This document shows positions 20,704 to 32,285 of a DNA stretch of 64,000 bases, in pieces. Position 1 is the stretch's first letter, and every line of letters begins with the position of its first letter. Both the position numbers and the translations under genes were made by a program. Source of the stretch: Syngnathus acus (Eukaryota; Chordata; Actinopteri; Syngnathiformes; Syngnathidae); the NCBI RefSeq assembly GCF_901709675.1, contig NC_051092.1:6018491-6082490 (forward strand). The letters are read 5' to 3'. The notes under the pieces are model-generated. The model made no database searches. It was not told the origin of the DNA and worked only from the letters and a program-made list of their open reading frames with translations.

Positions 20704-23700
20704 TTATCGTGGATTTCCTGCATAAGCCTCCTCCTCCATTTTCTCTTCCTCCATCTCTATACCCTCTTCCATCTTCTCATTCTTGTCTCCTGGCTCCGTC
20801 TCTTCCTCGTCACCCCTTCTCTCTCCCTCTCTGGCTACTGCGTGGCAGCCGTGTCGTCCTCGTTGCCTCTGGCCACGGCGTACCTTACGGGTAAAGCTTT
20901 TTCTTCTTGGTCCTAAAGAAGATGTCTGGGTTTGGGCTGAAGATGGACTAGGAGACGGGGGCAATGTAGAACACAATGAAGAAGGCGTGCATGCCTTGGA
21001 CTCTGATAAAGGGCTGTGGGCTGGTGTTGAGACTAGCGGAACGGGATTATCTACAGCTGATGAATGGTCTGCACATGTTGAGGATGTAATGGCTGCAGAA
21101 GGATGCATTTGTGATACTGAAGAGTTGGCAGATGTGTGGGATAAGGCTCTCATTGCATCCTTCTCCAGTTCTGGGTGTAAAACAGTGTGGGAAGATGTGC
21201 AGACTGTGAATGAATTAGGAGCCGCTTCATCATGAACTATGGCCGGAGAGTCTAGGGATGGAGGTTAAAAAGAAAAATGAAGCACATGCTGCTTTATTAA
21301 TTAAACCAACTGTGATGAAACTGCTCTCAATCTGCGTAAGATTAATAAATATGATGGGTCTTTTCTCACCAGGACCACTGCTGGTCTGGGACTCATCAGT
21401 CATTGGTGGCTCTGCCTCCTCCTGGATTGTTGGCACTGATGCAAGCAGACCTGAAACACAAACAAAGATAAAATTACAACACATACGGTAACAGTATGTT
21501 CTAAAATAAAACCATCAACCCACTTTTACAGATGCATTTCATCTGCTTGTTTTTACATTTGATTTTGAGACAGAGAGAGAGACAGAGACAGACAGAAGCC
21601 AGCTCGTCTACGCCGCTTCCTCATTCGAGATGTCCCCGGCATCCGTCTCCAGTAGCCAGGAGACAACCTGATTCTAACAAATCCGAGTTATTCTCGCAAT
21701 TTTGCAGCATAAATATTCACAGAAGGCCTGTCAATCTGTCTCTAATGACGCGCTCTCTCTGTAAGTCTGTATCGGGCTAACAGGTGCTGTGCATAAATAA
21801 CCACATGCCCACATGCGTAATACATAAATCTGAGTCGAAATGCCACATTCAACGTGGACTAAGGAATAATGAATTAATAAATTAATCAGAGTCTCAATGC
21901 CACGTTTTCTCGCAGCCTGGCAGGCAGTGGGCTTTTTCTTCTGCTTCGTACGATGGCTTAATTGGGTCACCTAATGAATTAAAAAAAGATTACCATCCAT
22001 AGGCAAGTGATCTTTAATAACTCTCAGTAGCGAGTGGTGGGTGAAATATTGCTCTCTTCCCCATCAAGACCTCAATGTGGGATGCTCTGGAGGTACACTT
22101 TAGGAGTCGTTATTTATTACACAAAGACACTTTACAGAGCTTTAGAACTATACAATTGTGGACAATTGAGTGTCTGGAGTGACAAATTTGCTTCAAGAAT
22201 CATTCAGACAATAATGTTGTCTGGTATAATACTGTAAAAAGCACTCTCTGGCTAATGTTTTTGGGTCATAAACAATAATAGAAAATATTGAATCAACAAG
22301 ATGAAGAAAATGTATGTAGTTGGCAATTAACCCAAACCTTCAAAAAATTGGCCCAATCCTTCAGAAAGCTTTGTAGAAATTGTGAAGTAGTTTTTTTTTT
22401 TTCTTTTTAAAGTTAGGCAAGTAACAAACTTAAAGACAAGCAATTGCTAAATCAGAAATTGAAAACGGCTTATGAGAGTTTTATGAGGAAGCCTAACAAA
22501 CAAACTGACCGTTGTTGGGAAATTGCAGTTGCTAATATTCAACCATTAGCTGCTGCAGCAAATGAATGAAATCGTAATTATGAAATTACAAATTCAATCC
22601 TCCTCATACGTCTGATTTTGTCCTGGTGTTTTGCCCCATGGATGATATATTATTTTTGTGGGACATCAAATTATGTTATATTCTCTCACACGTGAATGCA
22701 TAACACAGACTTACTGAGTCCTCGATAATGTGACAGTTGCTGGTAAACTTGCTTCATCCTCTCAATGTTGAGTCTGCTGCTCTCGGCGTGGTTGATCATC
22801 GGTTTCGGATAGTCCACTCCCACCACGCAATTTGCCGCTTTCTGGACGGACTCTGGTGCGTTCCAGGGCTCATAGATGTAGCGGTTTGGGTAGTCCTTTA
22901 AGATGGGGATGTAACGCCTGCAGGAGAGTTCAATCGTTTACCTTCAATGTTTCTTTCACAAGAATAACCTTGGTCTAAACATAACTTTATGAAGGAGACA
23001 CAACAGTGCTTCTATAGATTCGATACAAAAAAAAAAGTAGCATAATCAATAAAGTGCAAATAGAGGGCGGGATAGGGACCGAGCTCTGCGGTGAATAGCA
23101 AAACTTAAAAGATTTGTACTGCAATTGCCTTAGTTTGCCACAATATGGTTTTGTCAATATACTGTGCTGTAGTTCCCTGCCGCCAAGCTGTTGCCAAAGC
23201 AATACTGTTATAAGTGACAAGGCTTCGGCCAGAGAAACAGAAATGAACTGGAACTACATTTAACATTGATAAAAATAACTTGTAAAATCTAAAACTAACT
23301 TTGAAATGATTCGGGTTTGTACAACAGCTGAACGATATGGCCATATACTGTACAAGAAAGTTGTTTGGGTTTGTAGTTCTCTTCCCATGCTGCTTGTATG
23401 GTAGCTGTCCAGTGAATGCCAGGGAGCATATCTGTTAAAGTTTCTCTTCTTTCATCACTCAACTCAATTTGCCTGCAATGCGATCCTAAATAAAAACTGC
23501 AATTTTCATTCATATCAACAAACAGGGCATTGCCATTCATCCGTCCGTCCATCCAATTTTACTATGACTGTCACTGAGAGGGTTAAATGACTTGTTTATT
23601 ACAATGATGTACAAAAAGCTATGTAGCATGTGCCTTATGAATGCTTTTATCGTATGCTGTGATGCATCTAAGCTTAGACGACTGTACTTGATGAGCAAAA

Positions 23701-26700
23701 ATAAAGGAATAAAAACTTGCTAAAATCAGCTGAATTCAAAAAAGTAAAAGCAAATTAAAAATGAAAGAAACTATCATAACCTTGGCCTGAGCACAAAATA
23801 GCAAATATGAGTTTTTTAGAGCAAAGGTATAATTTCCAAAAGAAATCTCCAAATCGGTGCCTACATAAGCGCTGAAGCACAAATATGAGGGGTGTTACTG
23901 CACAATGCCTACCGGATGTAGTCTCCTGTTGGGTTAGTTCTTTTTCCAAAACCAACAGGACAGTAGCAGTGGAAAAACTGTTGAAAGAAGGCACTGCAAG
24001 ACAGCCACATCCAGCTGCCAGCATTTACGCTCCAGTCCGCATCCAGCAGCAGCTCCTCAAACACCTGCAGGAACATAAGATGACTCAATTCTAAAAGCTG
24101 CTCCACGTACTACATCTAACCTAGTAGATGACAAAGTTTCAGGCCGTGCCCTACCTTCATGCCACTCTCCCAGGAGATCCACAGGTCACCCCTGGTGAGG
24201 AAACAAGCCACAGCGTGCCGAGCCAAGTGGTGGATCCAACCCTCCTCTCTGAGCTGGGTCATAATAGCATCAATCCAGGGGTATCCAGTCCGACCCTCAG
24301 CCCATTTGGCTAACGCTTCTGGATTTTGATCCCATGGAATCTGGAGGCAAATTTCTTATCATTTTCAATTGGGATATACCACCCAATTCTAGTAGCCGTT
24401 GTTGTTGATTCGTTTAGGTTCTGTGTTCGTGATGCCAAGGTTCAATTTGATTTACTGTAGTTTATCAGTTTTCTAAATACATGCACTGACTTTGCTAATG
24501 ACAGACTTGTATCCATCAAGTGTCTGGTTCTGTTTAATTATTGCCCACCTGAACACAAATTGGGTTTCCATCCATACGATCAAAGTTTGGGTTGTTGGTG
24601 GCAGCAGTGTAGAAGAATTCTCTCCATAACAGTTGACCAAAAAGAGACAAAGGAGGACTGCAACGCTTCCGGAGCTAATTGCAAACAAGGTCGAGTGTAA
24701 AGACAGCAATTGTGATGCAGTGGTCAAGATAACAAGAAATTGAGTTATAGGCGATACCTTCATGTAGAGCTCTCTGAGGTTGTAGTAGAGGACCCTACAG
24801 GACAGGCAACCAAAGCGCAAATAAGGACTCAGTCCGGTCGGACTGGCGTACAGTGAGCACATGTTCCCCCGAGGATGCTCAAGGTTAGCCACCCACACCT
24901 ACACACAAAGAGACAATGACTCAACATTTGTATTTTGCTCAAAGATACAAAAGACATGAGTTCTAAGCAGAAACTGCAGATGGTAGAAACAGAACAGCCA
25001 CTCCACGCATGAGCATTGGGGCAGCATGGCTCAGTGGTAGAGTGGTGGTCTCCCAGAGTTTGGGGGATCCCCCACCCATTGTGACCATGTCAGTGAACTC
25101 CCAAAAGGTAAGAAATCGCAATACAAGTGACAGCACATTAATTGAGCATTTCAAAGGTGCTTGTGTGGAACTGGTTTTGGACTGTTTTGTAAAGCTATTC
25201 TATGAAAATAAATAACATGAAAAACAATAATCGGACAAGGGAACGTAGTCAAATAAAAGCCAGCCAGCACTCGGCACAAAAGCAATCGGATGTGTTTAAC
25301 TATGTATGTGGCTCACCTTTTTGTCCAAATGTTTGTTGAGTCTGTCCAGTGCTTCAGACTCTCCTCCACGCCACACTGCTGGTGGCAAACCTTTTGTTTG
25401 GAAGCCTGGAGAGATTGATGTCAAAATAAGTTCCAACAAAGAACAACGAGCACTCATCGACCAAGTCTGAGCCCACTTTCTATAAATGATGGCAATGTCA
25501 TTGGTGACAATTGGTGCAAAAAACTGTACTGCTTAAATCCAGACTTGTAGTGCAAAATCTCATCTCCACACGAGAGAAGATCAAGTTTAATGACTAATGT
25601 AAAACATGTTTACCCAATTCTTCCAGTGATGGGATACTGTAAAGCTGGTCATGGTTGTCTGTGATTTTAGTCTGACATTTGTCCATCTGCTTTTGGTTGA
25701 CGGGAGGTAGTGGTCTCCTGGGCAACTCCAGCCTGCTCACAATGGTCTGAAACCTTTTAAAGGTCAGTGGAGGGCTATTGTTGTTCATCTCTATTATCCT
25801 GCAAGCAATGAGGAAAGGAACATATGTAGCAGTCTGATCTGAGGTCAAATGTAAAATGTACAGAGACATGCCCGAACAACAAGGCTGATGAGGAAGCACA
25901 TTTCAAATTCAAGATATGATGGATTATTGTTTGTTACTGGGCTGCCACAATAGAGTCTGTACTTCGATTAAAAAAAAAATTAAAAAAAAATTTTGTCTGA
26001 TGATTCTGGAAAAAGTCAGATTAAGAAAATAATTATTTGCAGCCATAGAAAGAATAACTGACACGTAGTAGTCGGCTCAGAAATGCACATCAAACTCTTC
26101 ACACTCAAGCCCTTTGAATTAATCAGTACCCAAGGAGTTCAAGTTTAATTACCATTGGTGATTAATCTATCACTCATTTTATTTATTAGCTTTCTATTTA
26201 GCTTTGTCTAAACACCACAAACACAACAACAGATTATAACAGTCACAGATTTTTTTTTTGCAATAAACAGTACAAAATGAAATATATCAGATGAATTAAT
26301 CAACGGAATGATTTCAACAGTGACAGCACCACTTGGTCGTTAATATAATACACAAAAATAATTCAAAAGTGTTTAAGTTTCTGTTATTTGTATTTCATCT
26401 TCATGGTTTATTTCTGTCTTGCCACTGGGACTGATGACAAAGCTGTGTATTTTTACTTTCTTATACAACCAGTAGGATTTGCAGCAGGCTTTCTATTGGT
26501 CAATTTACCATGACTGCTCTGAACAAGCGCAGTAAGCGTGCATGTGCTCAAACCCCCAAGCACAACCCCACCCCCAACTCGGTGTACAACATACATCAAC
26601 TTCCTTCAATCTATTCCACAATAGGGCTACAACAATTTATTTCAATCAATTGATTAATCTGTGCATTGTTTGGTTGAGAAATCATCTTAAAAATCTTTTG

Positions 26701-29700
26701 ATTCAAAACTGGAGTTTTTTTTCAAAGACAACCATAAATTGGTTATGATTCAGTAACTAGGTTTGTAACATGTTAGGAAATAGGCAATCATGTTGATAAT
26801 TGTTTTCCAAAGTAAAAGGAGTTGTTTGCAAATGTCTTTTCAACTCAAAATAAATTCAATACAGAGATCGTGAGTCGACTTTCAAGTCGGAGTCTGAAAT
26901 GACAATATTTACTCATGGGAGGGTGAAATTCCAAAGATTTACACAATTTTAAATTGAACAAGGTCTCGAAATGATTAATTGATTACCAAAATTAATTTTC
27001 CTTCAGGGTCGGAAATGCTTTCCAAATGGTCAACAGACATTCGCCAACAGTTTTATTTAAGTACACAGTAAGGCCTTGTGACTGTTTGGAGAACATTAGC
27101 GACCTTAAACGAACCGTGATGAGGACGCAAAATTCAGTACCTTTGAAAAGACTTGCAAATGTTTGCATCTTAGTGGAATGGGGACATCGGGTTGTCAATT
27201 ATCGTTCCAGCTCTATTCCAAATCATTATGTAATAACGAGCTGATCTGAGTACTCTCCATGTAGCAGGCATGAGGTAAGAAGTCACACAAGGGTCATTTT
27301 CTCTCCCTGACATAGTTTCATAATCTGTTCGTAGCATTTAGAGAGCAGCGTGACACACAAGGGCCATTTTCTCTCCCTACACCGTCTCATAATCTGTTCG
27401 TAACATTTAGAGAGCAGCGTGACCTAGCAGATCCACCAATTTCTTTTACCAGTGCAAAATGTTCAACCACTCTTCTATTTATGCACATTTGGTCAAGGGC
27501 TGCAACTCGTGATTATTTGAATAATCGCTGCATCGGTTTTAATTCCCATCCCTTTATTCAAAAACAGGCTATTTTATTCAAATTGCACAAATTATGATTC
27601 CGTAACTGATGCTTTCATACACTAATAAGATTATTTAATTCAAAATAATTTATTGTTGAGCATCTGAAATTGGGACAAATTTTATTGTAATAAGTACAAT
27701 TGATTGATTATCAAAAAGCCTTGATTAATTTGATAATTAGATGGACAAGCACCGGTGCTGGAGAGATTTGAGAGAACAGCCAGAGAAATCGACCCCAAGC
27801 CGCCATTGCACAATGCCGCCCTGTCCAACCAGCTGACTTTCACGTACAGCTGACGCATTCCAACCCAGAGTGGACAACTAAAACAATTGATGTGCTCCTT
27901 GGATGTGGGTGGTGGCTGCTGCCAGTCTCACCTAGCTGATCTGAATCAATAAAAGTTGGTTCACACGGCCACTGACGACTAGCAGCATACATCTAAATCC
28001 TTACTCAAGAACACCAATTGCCCATGCCTCCTCTCCATTTCGCTTAATGCTAACACAAAATTGGCGGCAATAACACAAAGGAAATCTTTAAAAATTCTTA
28101 TGTCATTTCTCAACAAAAGTATCATTCAACGAAAAATTGCTTCAACACAAAATGTAGCCAGGAAATGAAACATATTGGGCTTAACTTTATAATACATGTG
28201 CATGTACACGTGTCACAAACCTGTCCAAGTTGTAGAGAGTATGAGAGTTTCGGACAAGCGTCTCCACTCCAAACTCTTGAGCCATCTTGATTATGGCGCT
28301 GTCCCTCTCCTTCCCGTACGGCTCAGGGTCGTACTCAAAAGTTAACCTTGTCATTTTCCATTCCTGGAGAAAAACAATGATGTGTTTTTTAATAATCACA
28401 TTTTTAGGCCGGGTTTTGGTAAGTCATTCATAAAATGGGCGAGGTCTGTCGGGACTTATTCCAATTAGCGATGGTTAAACTGATGGACAAAAACCCACTT
28501 CCGTCCATCCTCATTCGCTTTTTGGAACCTTCTCGTCCCTCATCTGTAAATGGGCATGCGTCGGTGACTGACGAAATGCCCGTCTCTGCTGAAACTACTA
28601 CAAAATGCTGTATGATAAATTTGTATTTGTTTGGCCACATGTTAGCAGTAGTATATTGTGAACAACCAAAATGTTAGGATTGGATGGCCAGGACGCTACC
28701 TTTTGGAAAAAAAAAAGAACAGAATATAAAAACCTTCAAAATATTATTTCATTTGTTTGTTGTACTTTGTGCAATCCTATTTACAAACAAAAAAAAGACT
28801 CTCGATGCATCCCGTTTGAATTGAAATGTCAGTGGGTTATTAAGTGGTACCAACGCAATAGGAAAGGCATGCTAAATATTTGAATGAAAAACAATTCAAC
28901 GTCATTAATCTTCAAGTCTAAATGAAATCAGTAGGCACACCAACAACTGAGCATACATTCTTGTACAGCATGATCTAGTTTTCTGTTCAAATGAATCAAT
29001 TGTATGACAAATTATATCATTATGAGCACATTGATGACAGGAGTACAGACCTTAAAAAGTCTTGGAAAAACCTCTGCAGGCTGCCCTCTGACTACAAATA
29101 ATCTGGAGTTGAGCTTCTGCAGACTGCAGTCCAAGTCCTTCAGTGCCTCCAGCAAAAACCTTCAGGCAAAGAAGTGAGTCATTAGACAGGGATCCAATCG
29201 CATTGGAGACAAAATCATCAACCTTCTAAAATGAAGTAAGACGTTATGGCACCACTATGGTGTAATTATTTCATGTGTTTTCAAAATAAATCTGGTTACT
29301 TCAGTTGTGCTGCTCAAATCAATTCAATTGTGAGTCTGACGACAGCAAAGCGGTGAAATGGAGTTCTTAAAGAAGATCAAATAAAATAACAAATTAAGTG
29401 CATCCAAACCGAGAAATATTGTATCCTCAATTTCTTATATAGCAAAATGAATGTAATGTTTAATGCATTATTTTTATGTTTGTAGAAAAGTCATTTCATC
29501 CCACATCTATGTATAAATTGCAATTGCTGTATTTTAATTCCGTTACACAATGGCTAAGCTTGATGAGGCAAGCAATATATGGTGGGGAAACGCGTGAGAG
29601 GGAATCCGTTATATAAATCGAATCCGACGTAATATTACAACAAATTCCAACCGGCGCTGCGCGTTCATCTACGTTGTATAACACATGGCCCGTAAACACA

Positions 29701-30266
29701 TCACGTTAAAGTGGTTCATAAAAAGTGAATCCAGCACTATTTTTTGACACAGCCAAAATAAAACTAGTACCAGGTTAGACCTGTCAGATTTATAACTTAA
29801 GCAATGAGTGAATCAATTGAAAACTATCCAAAGGTCTTATGATTTGACAAAGTAAGCGTTTAGCACGAATCTAATCAGTAATGCGTTCTTTTCCGATCAC
29901 CGATACGTCGACGAATATAACATCAAAGTACCTCATTAGTTCGCACCCTCTCCATTCTAATCTAGCATTAGCTACCTGACATAGGGAGGAGGCCCGAGCC
30001 TCAACTCACGAGCAGGGACCGCAATGAATCATGCAAATTGCGAGATTATTTTTTACATTCTTATTGGTGTAGTAATCAACGAATATAGTAAATCGGAGAG
30101 AACCAAACCTCCATCGGTTGATGCCCACGTTGGAAGCGCCAGCAAACCACGGGTCCAGAATATAAACACAACGCACTGAAGTAGCTCCATTCAGGGCCTC
30201 CTGCAACGCCGGATTATCGTGCAAACGAAGACATTTGCGAAACCAGTGCACTGAATTCACCACCAT
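20704..30266 (-). CDS. cry2: Cryptochrome 2 (circadian transcriptional repressor)
   Basis: Twelve coding exons on the minus strand: 30266-30109, 29159-29051, 28363-28221, 25798-25614, 25405-25317, 24898-24758, 24674-24549, 24340-24155, 24064-23913, 22917-22715, 21450-21370, 21251-20704. All have GT/AG borders and matching phase, giving 706 residues. The photolyase-homology region (about 1-497) shows [38 protein letters not shown], the FAD-pocket block [52 protein letters not shown] and SWMWLSC. CRY2 rather than CRY1 is supported by [17 protein letters not shown] and linkage to mapk8ip1 and ckap5. CRY2 with PER represses CLOCK-BMAL1 in the nucleus. Oddities are Cys in [10 protein letters not shown] where relatives have Gly, and a tail of about 209 residues (human about 100 or less). 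The tail is Ser/Thr/Pro-rich, then has a basic cluster (about 640-659), then a Glu-rich end. Confidence 0.95.
25009..25110 (+). repeat. tRNA-like SINE head
   Basis: GGCTCAGTGGTAGAGTGGT matches a tRNA box A context, but the box B region is decayed (GGGGGATCCCCC). It lies in the cry2 intron between exons 5 and 6, so it is a SINE fragment and not a functional tRNA gene. Confidence 0.55.
27282..27424 (+). repeat. Two-copy tandem repeat of about 72 bp
   Basis: Two adjacent near-identical units contain CACACAAGGG(T/C)CATTTTC, TCATAATCTGTTCGTA and CATTTAGAGAGCAGCGTGAC. They lie in the large cry2 intron between exons 3 and 4. Confidence 0.8.
27490..27740. mobile_element. AT-rich inverted-repeat element
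   Basis: The left side carries GGGCTGCAACTCGTGATTAT and the right side GATTATCAAAAAGCCTTGAT, inverted versions of a gattatt/aataatc theme. Related fragments lie at 26620-26700 and 47140-47235. Probably a small DNA transposon relic. Confidence 0.35.
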
Positions 30267-30560
30267 GATTCCTTTTCATTCTATCATAAGAGCAAAATAT
30301 GGACGGTTTCGACAAGAGGTTACCAAAAAAAGCAAACGTTATTGGTCTTGAACGGTCCCGAACGAGGAGATTCGTCTAAAGTTTACTATCTGTCAAACTA
30401 GACTGCGAAGCGACTGGATGGCGGGGACAGAGCAACGTAGGCGTGGCTAGGTTTCTCTCGCCTTTGCTGATTGGCTGGCCACATCAACAACAAATACGTC
30501 AACATTTCATTGGTTTGTGTGGGAGACATTGGGGGACTGTTGGATAAATCAGTGTCACGC
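30267..30560 (-). promoter_or_regulatory. cry2 promoter region
   Basis: Just upstream of the cry2 ATG. On the minus strand it carries two CCAAT boxes (CCAATCAGC near 30466-30474 and CCAATG near 30509), a GC-box-like GCCACGCC (about 30441-30448) and a TGACGT CRE half-site near 30500. No CACGTG E-box was seen here. The start site is inferred only. Confidence 0.4.
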
Positions 30561-31166
30561 TCTATTTATTTTTATGTGTCTAAGAATTTCCGCGAAATAT
30601 GTGCCCACTTGTTGAAAACGCTCCTGTTATGTATGTATTTATCTATTTATTTTTTAATTTTTTAATTTTTTTAATTTTTTTATTTAATTTTTAAATACAA
30701 TTTTGACACGTAAATTCACAACATATGTGGGATTGTCAACCGGTGGTCCATGGCCCTCTAGTGGTCCGCGGTGGTACTGCAGGTGGTTTGCGAAATTGGA
30801 AATGGAAATAATTGTAACATTTTTACAAATAAAATGGATTTATTATTTAGACGTGATTTATTTTGTGAATCATTTACCCGTCCAAATTATGTCAAAGATT
30901 TCCAAAATAGACATACAGATGCAAATAAATAGCCTGTTTAGGTCTAGCCTCCTTCGGCCCAAAATAAAACAATATTCCGCATTAGCAGTGGTGCCCGAGT
31001 TGCTTCTTGGTTATAATGGTGACCCCTTGGACAAAACTATTTGAAAACTCCTGCCATAAAGTAACTTTAATCCCAGGAAAGTTCAGACTTTTTTTTTTCT
31101 TTTTTAATCACACATTCCCATTGATTGTCAGCATCTGTTTCGAGTTAGACACTTGGTGTAAGGGCC
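30561..31166. other. AT-rich spacer with dispersed repeat
   Basis: A long T/A low-complexity run (about 30630-30700) is followed by a stretch beginning CCGGTGGTCCATGGCCCTC that looks like an interspersed repeat. A 113-codon open frame crosses it but shows no domain. Confidence 0.4.
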
Positions 31167-31242
31167 CATAAAAGAAGGTCTTGGACGTTCTGCAGAATTG
31201 CAGACGGGCTCTTGAGCAAGCCACTTGGTGGATTTCTAGCAG
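31167..31242 (+). promoter_or_regulatory. TATA-like box and non-coding first exon
   Basis: CATAAAAG at 31167-31174 lies about 30 bases before a likely transcript start near 31200. A good donor (AGCAG|GTAAGC) ends the exon at 31242, and a matching acceptor (CAG at 31439-31441) lies two bases before the first ATG. Confidence 0.5.
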
Positions 31243-31442
31243 GTAAGCAGAGTCTTTGTTGGTTGAATAGGTCTTATTCTTTCACTTTAAATTGCAATGG
31301 TTTTATGTCATTTTCATACAGAGCCTGACAACATTCTGTGTCCCCTCCTCCACCAGTGTTATGTAAGTAACTTTGCTGCAAAAGTGGTCAACTTTGCAGT
31401 GGTAGCATGGTAGTAAAATGTATTTTTAAATATATCAGCAGG

Positions 31443-32099
31443 ATGATGATTTCATGTCTGCTGATTGGAAGCATAATCTGTCATATTTTACAATTTGGTA
31501 AGTTCTACACCATGTGAAGATGCACCATCACTTCCGTTCTTTAAATGTGCAAGTGTTGTGTATTCTTAGATTATGGCTCTTATGCTGCTTCGCCAGTAGT
31601 CAACTCTGGTTTTTGGATGCAACGCTACCAAGATCCATCCAAGTTACGTGTTCCTCTAAGTGCCCGTTTTAATGCTGAGCCTCCTAGTCGTGAAGGTCAA
31701 AACGCATTTGAAGGAAATGCGCTTCAGGGTGATGTTTTGGGGCCGCTTCCTAATTGGGGTCCTGGTGTCTCTGGCTACGACGCTGAGGCTGTAGTTGATG
31801 GTCAAAATCTAGGGCTTCCAGAACTGAATGAGTTTGTACCATCTCAACCAGATCAATGGCATATTCCTCCCAGTTATGATCCCAGAGATCAACCCAGGAA
31901 GCCAGTCGTCAGTCACGTGTCACATCTAGAGCCAGTCTACTCCTTTGACACTGGCTCAAGGTACAGACGAGGAAAGGCTATGTTTGTGCAAAGTCGTTAC
32001 ATCCCTGGTGAGCCCCGTTACCCCTTTTGGCCAATCTACTGGCGTTTTGGCAAAAACTGGAGGAGACCTGCCAAAACTGCAGGCCCTGGTGGCTTTTGA
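31443..32099 (+). CDS. Unrecognised small secreted protein
   Basis: Two coding exons, 31443-31497 and 31570-32099, joined in phase (GT at 31498, AG at 31568-31569), give 194 residues. I do not recognise the family. Exon 1 encodes a hydrophobic leader, MMISCLLIGSIICHILQF, that looks like a signal peptide. The rest has no cysteine, is rich in Pro, Gly, Tyr, Trp and Arg, and ends in a basic aromatic segment (WPIYWRFGKNWRRP). A dibasic site occurs in SRYRRGK. Support for a real gene: TATA-like box, two upstream exon borders, a 3'-UTR intron (donor 32113, acceptor ends 32183), and AATAAA at 32258. The gene lies head-to-head with cry2 and upstream of mapk8ip1. An extracellular-matrix, egg-coat or peptide-precursor role is possible but unsupported. 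Two ATGs are adjacent; the first is used here. Confidence 0.7.
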
Positions 32100-32257
32100 A
32101 AGGATTCTGCTGGTAAGACTTGAACTCTCTACAGTCTGTCTGAGAATATTGTTCATATTTTTATTTTTTTTCCCCCCCTTCAGGTCTGGTTTCCAAATGA
32201 CTTGCTGTTGGCTGTCTCCTTGGTGTCGGGAAGTTTGTGACATGCCAGTGTAGTCTG

Positions 32258-32268
32258 AATAAAATAAA
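32258..32268 (+). terminator. Polyadenylation signals of the small secreted-protein gene
   Basis: Two overlapping AATAAA hexamers follow a 3'-UTR exon that begins at 32184, after a polypyrimidine tract and CAG acceptor. The stop codon is only 13 bases before the 3'-UTR donor, so this intron would not be expected to trigger nonsense-mediated decay. Confidence 0.6.
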
Positions 32269-32285
32269 TGGAAAGTATTCATGTG

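Noticed and set aside
20694-21235. Plus-strand open frames at the cry2 3' end
   Set aside because: They are antisense to the last cry2 exon, which is supported by phase and splice borders.
25009-25110. Possible tRNA gene
   Set aside because: Only the box A-like region is intact; box B and the acceptor stem pairing are decayed, as in tRNA-derived SINEs.
30703-31044. 113-codon open frame upstream of the small secreted-protein gene
   Set aside because: It overlaps a dispersed repeat, lacks any domain and shows no exon borders.
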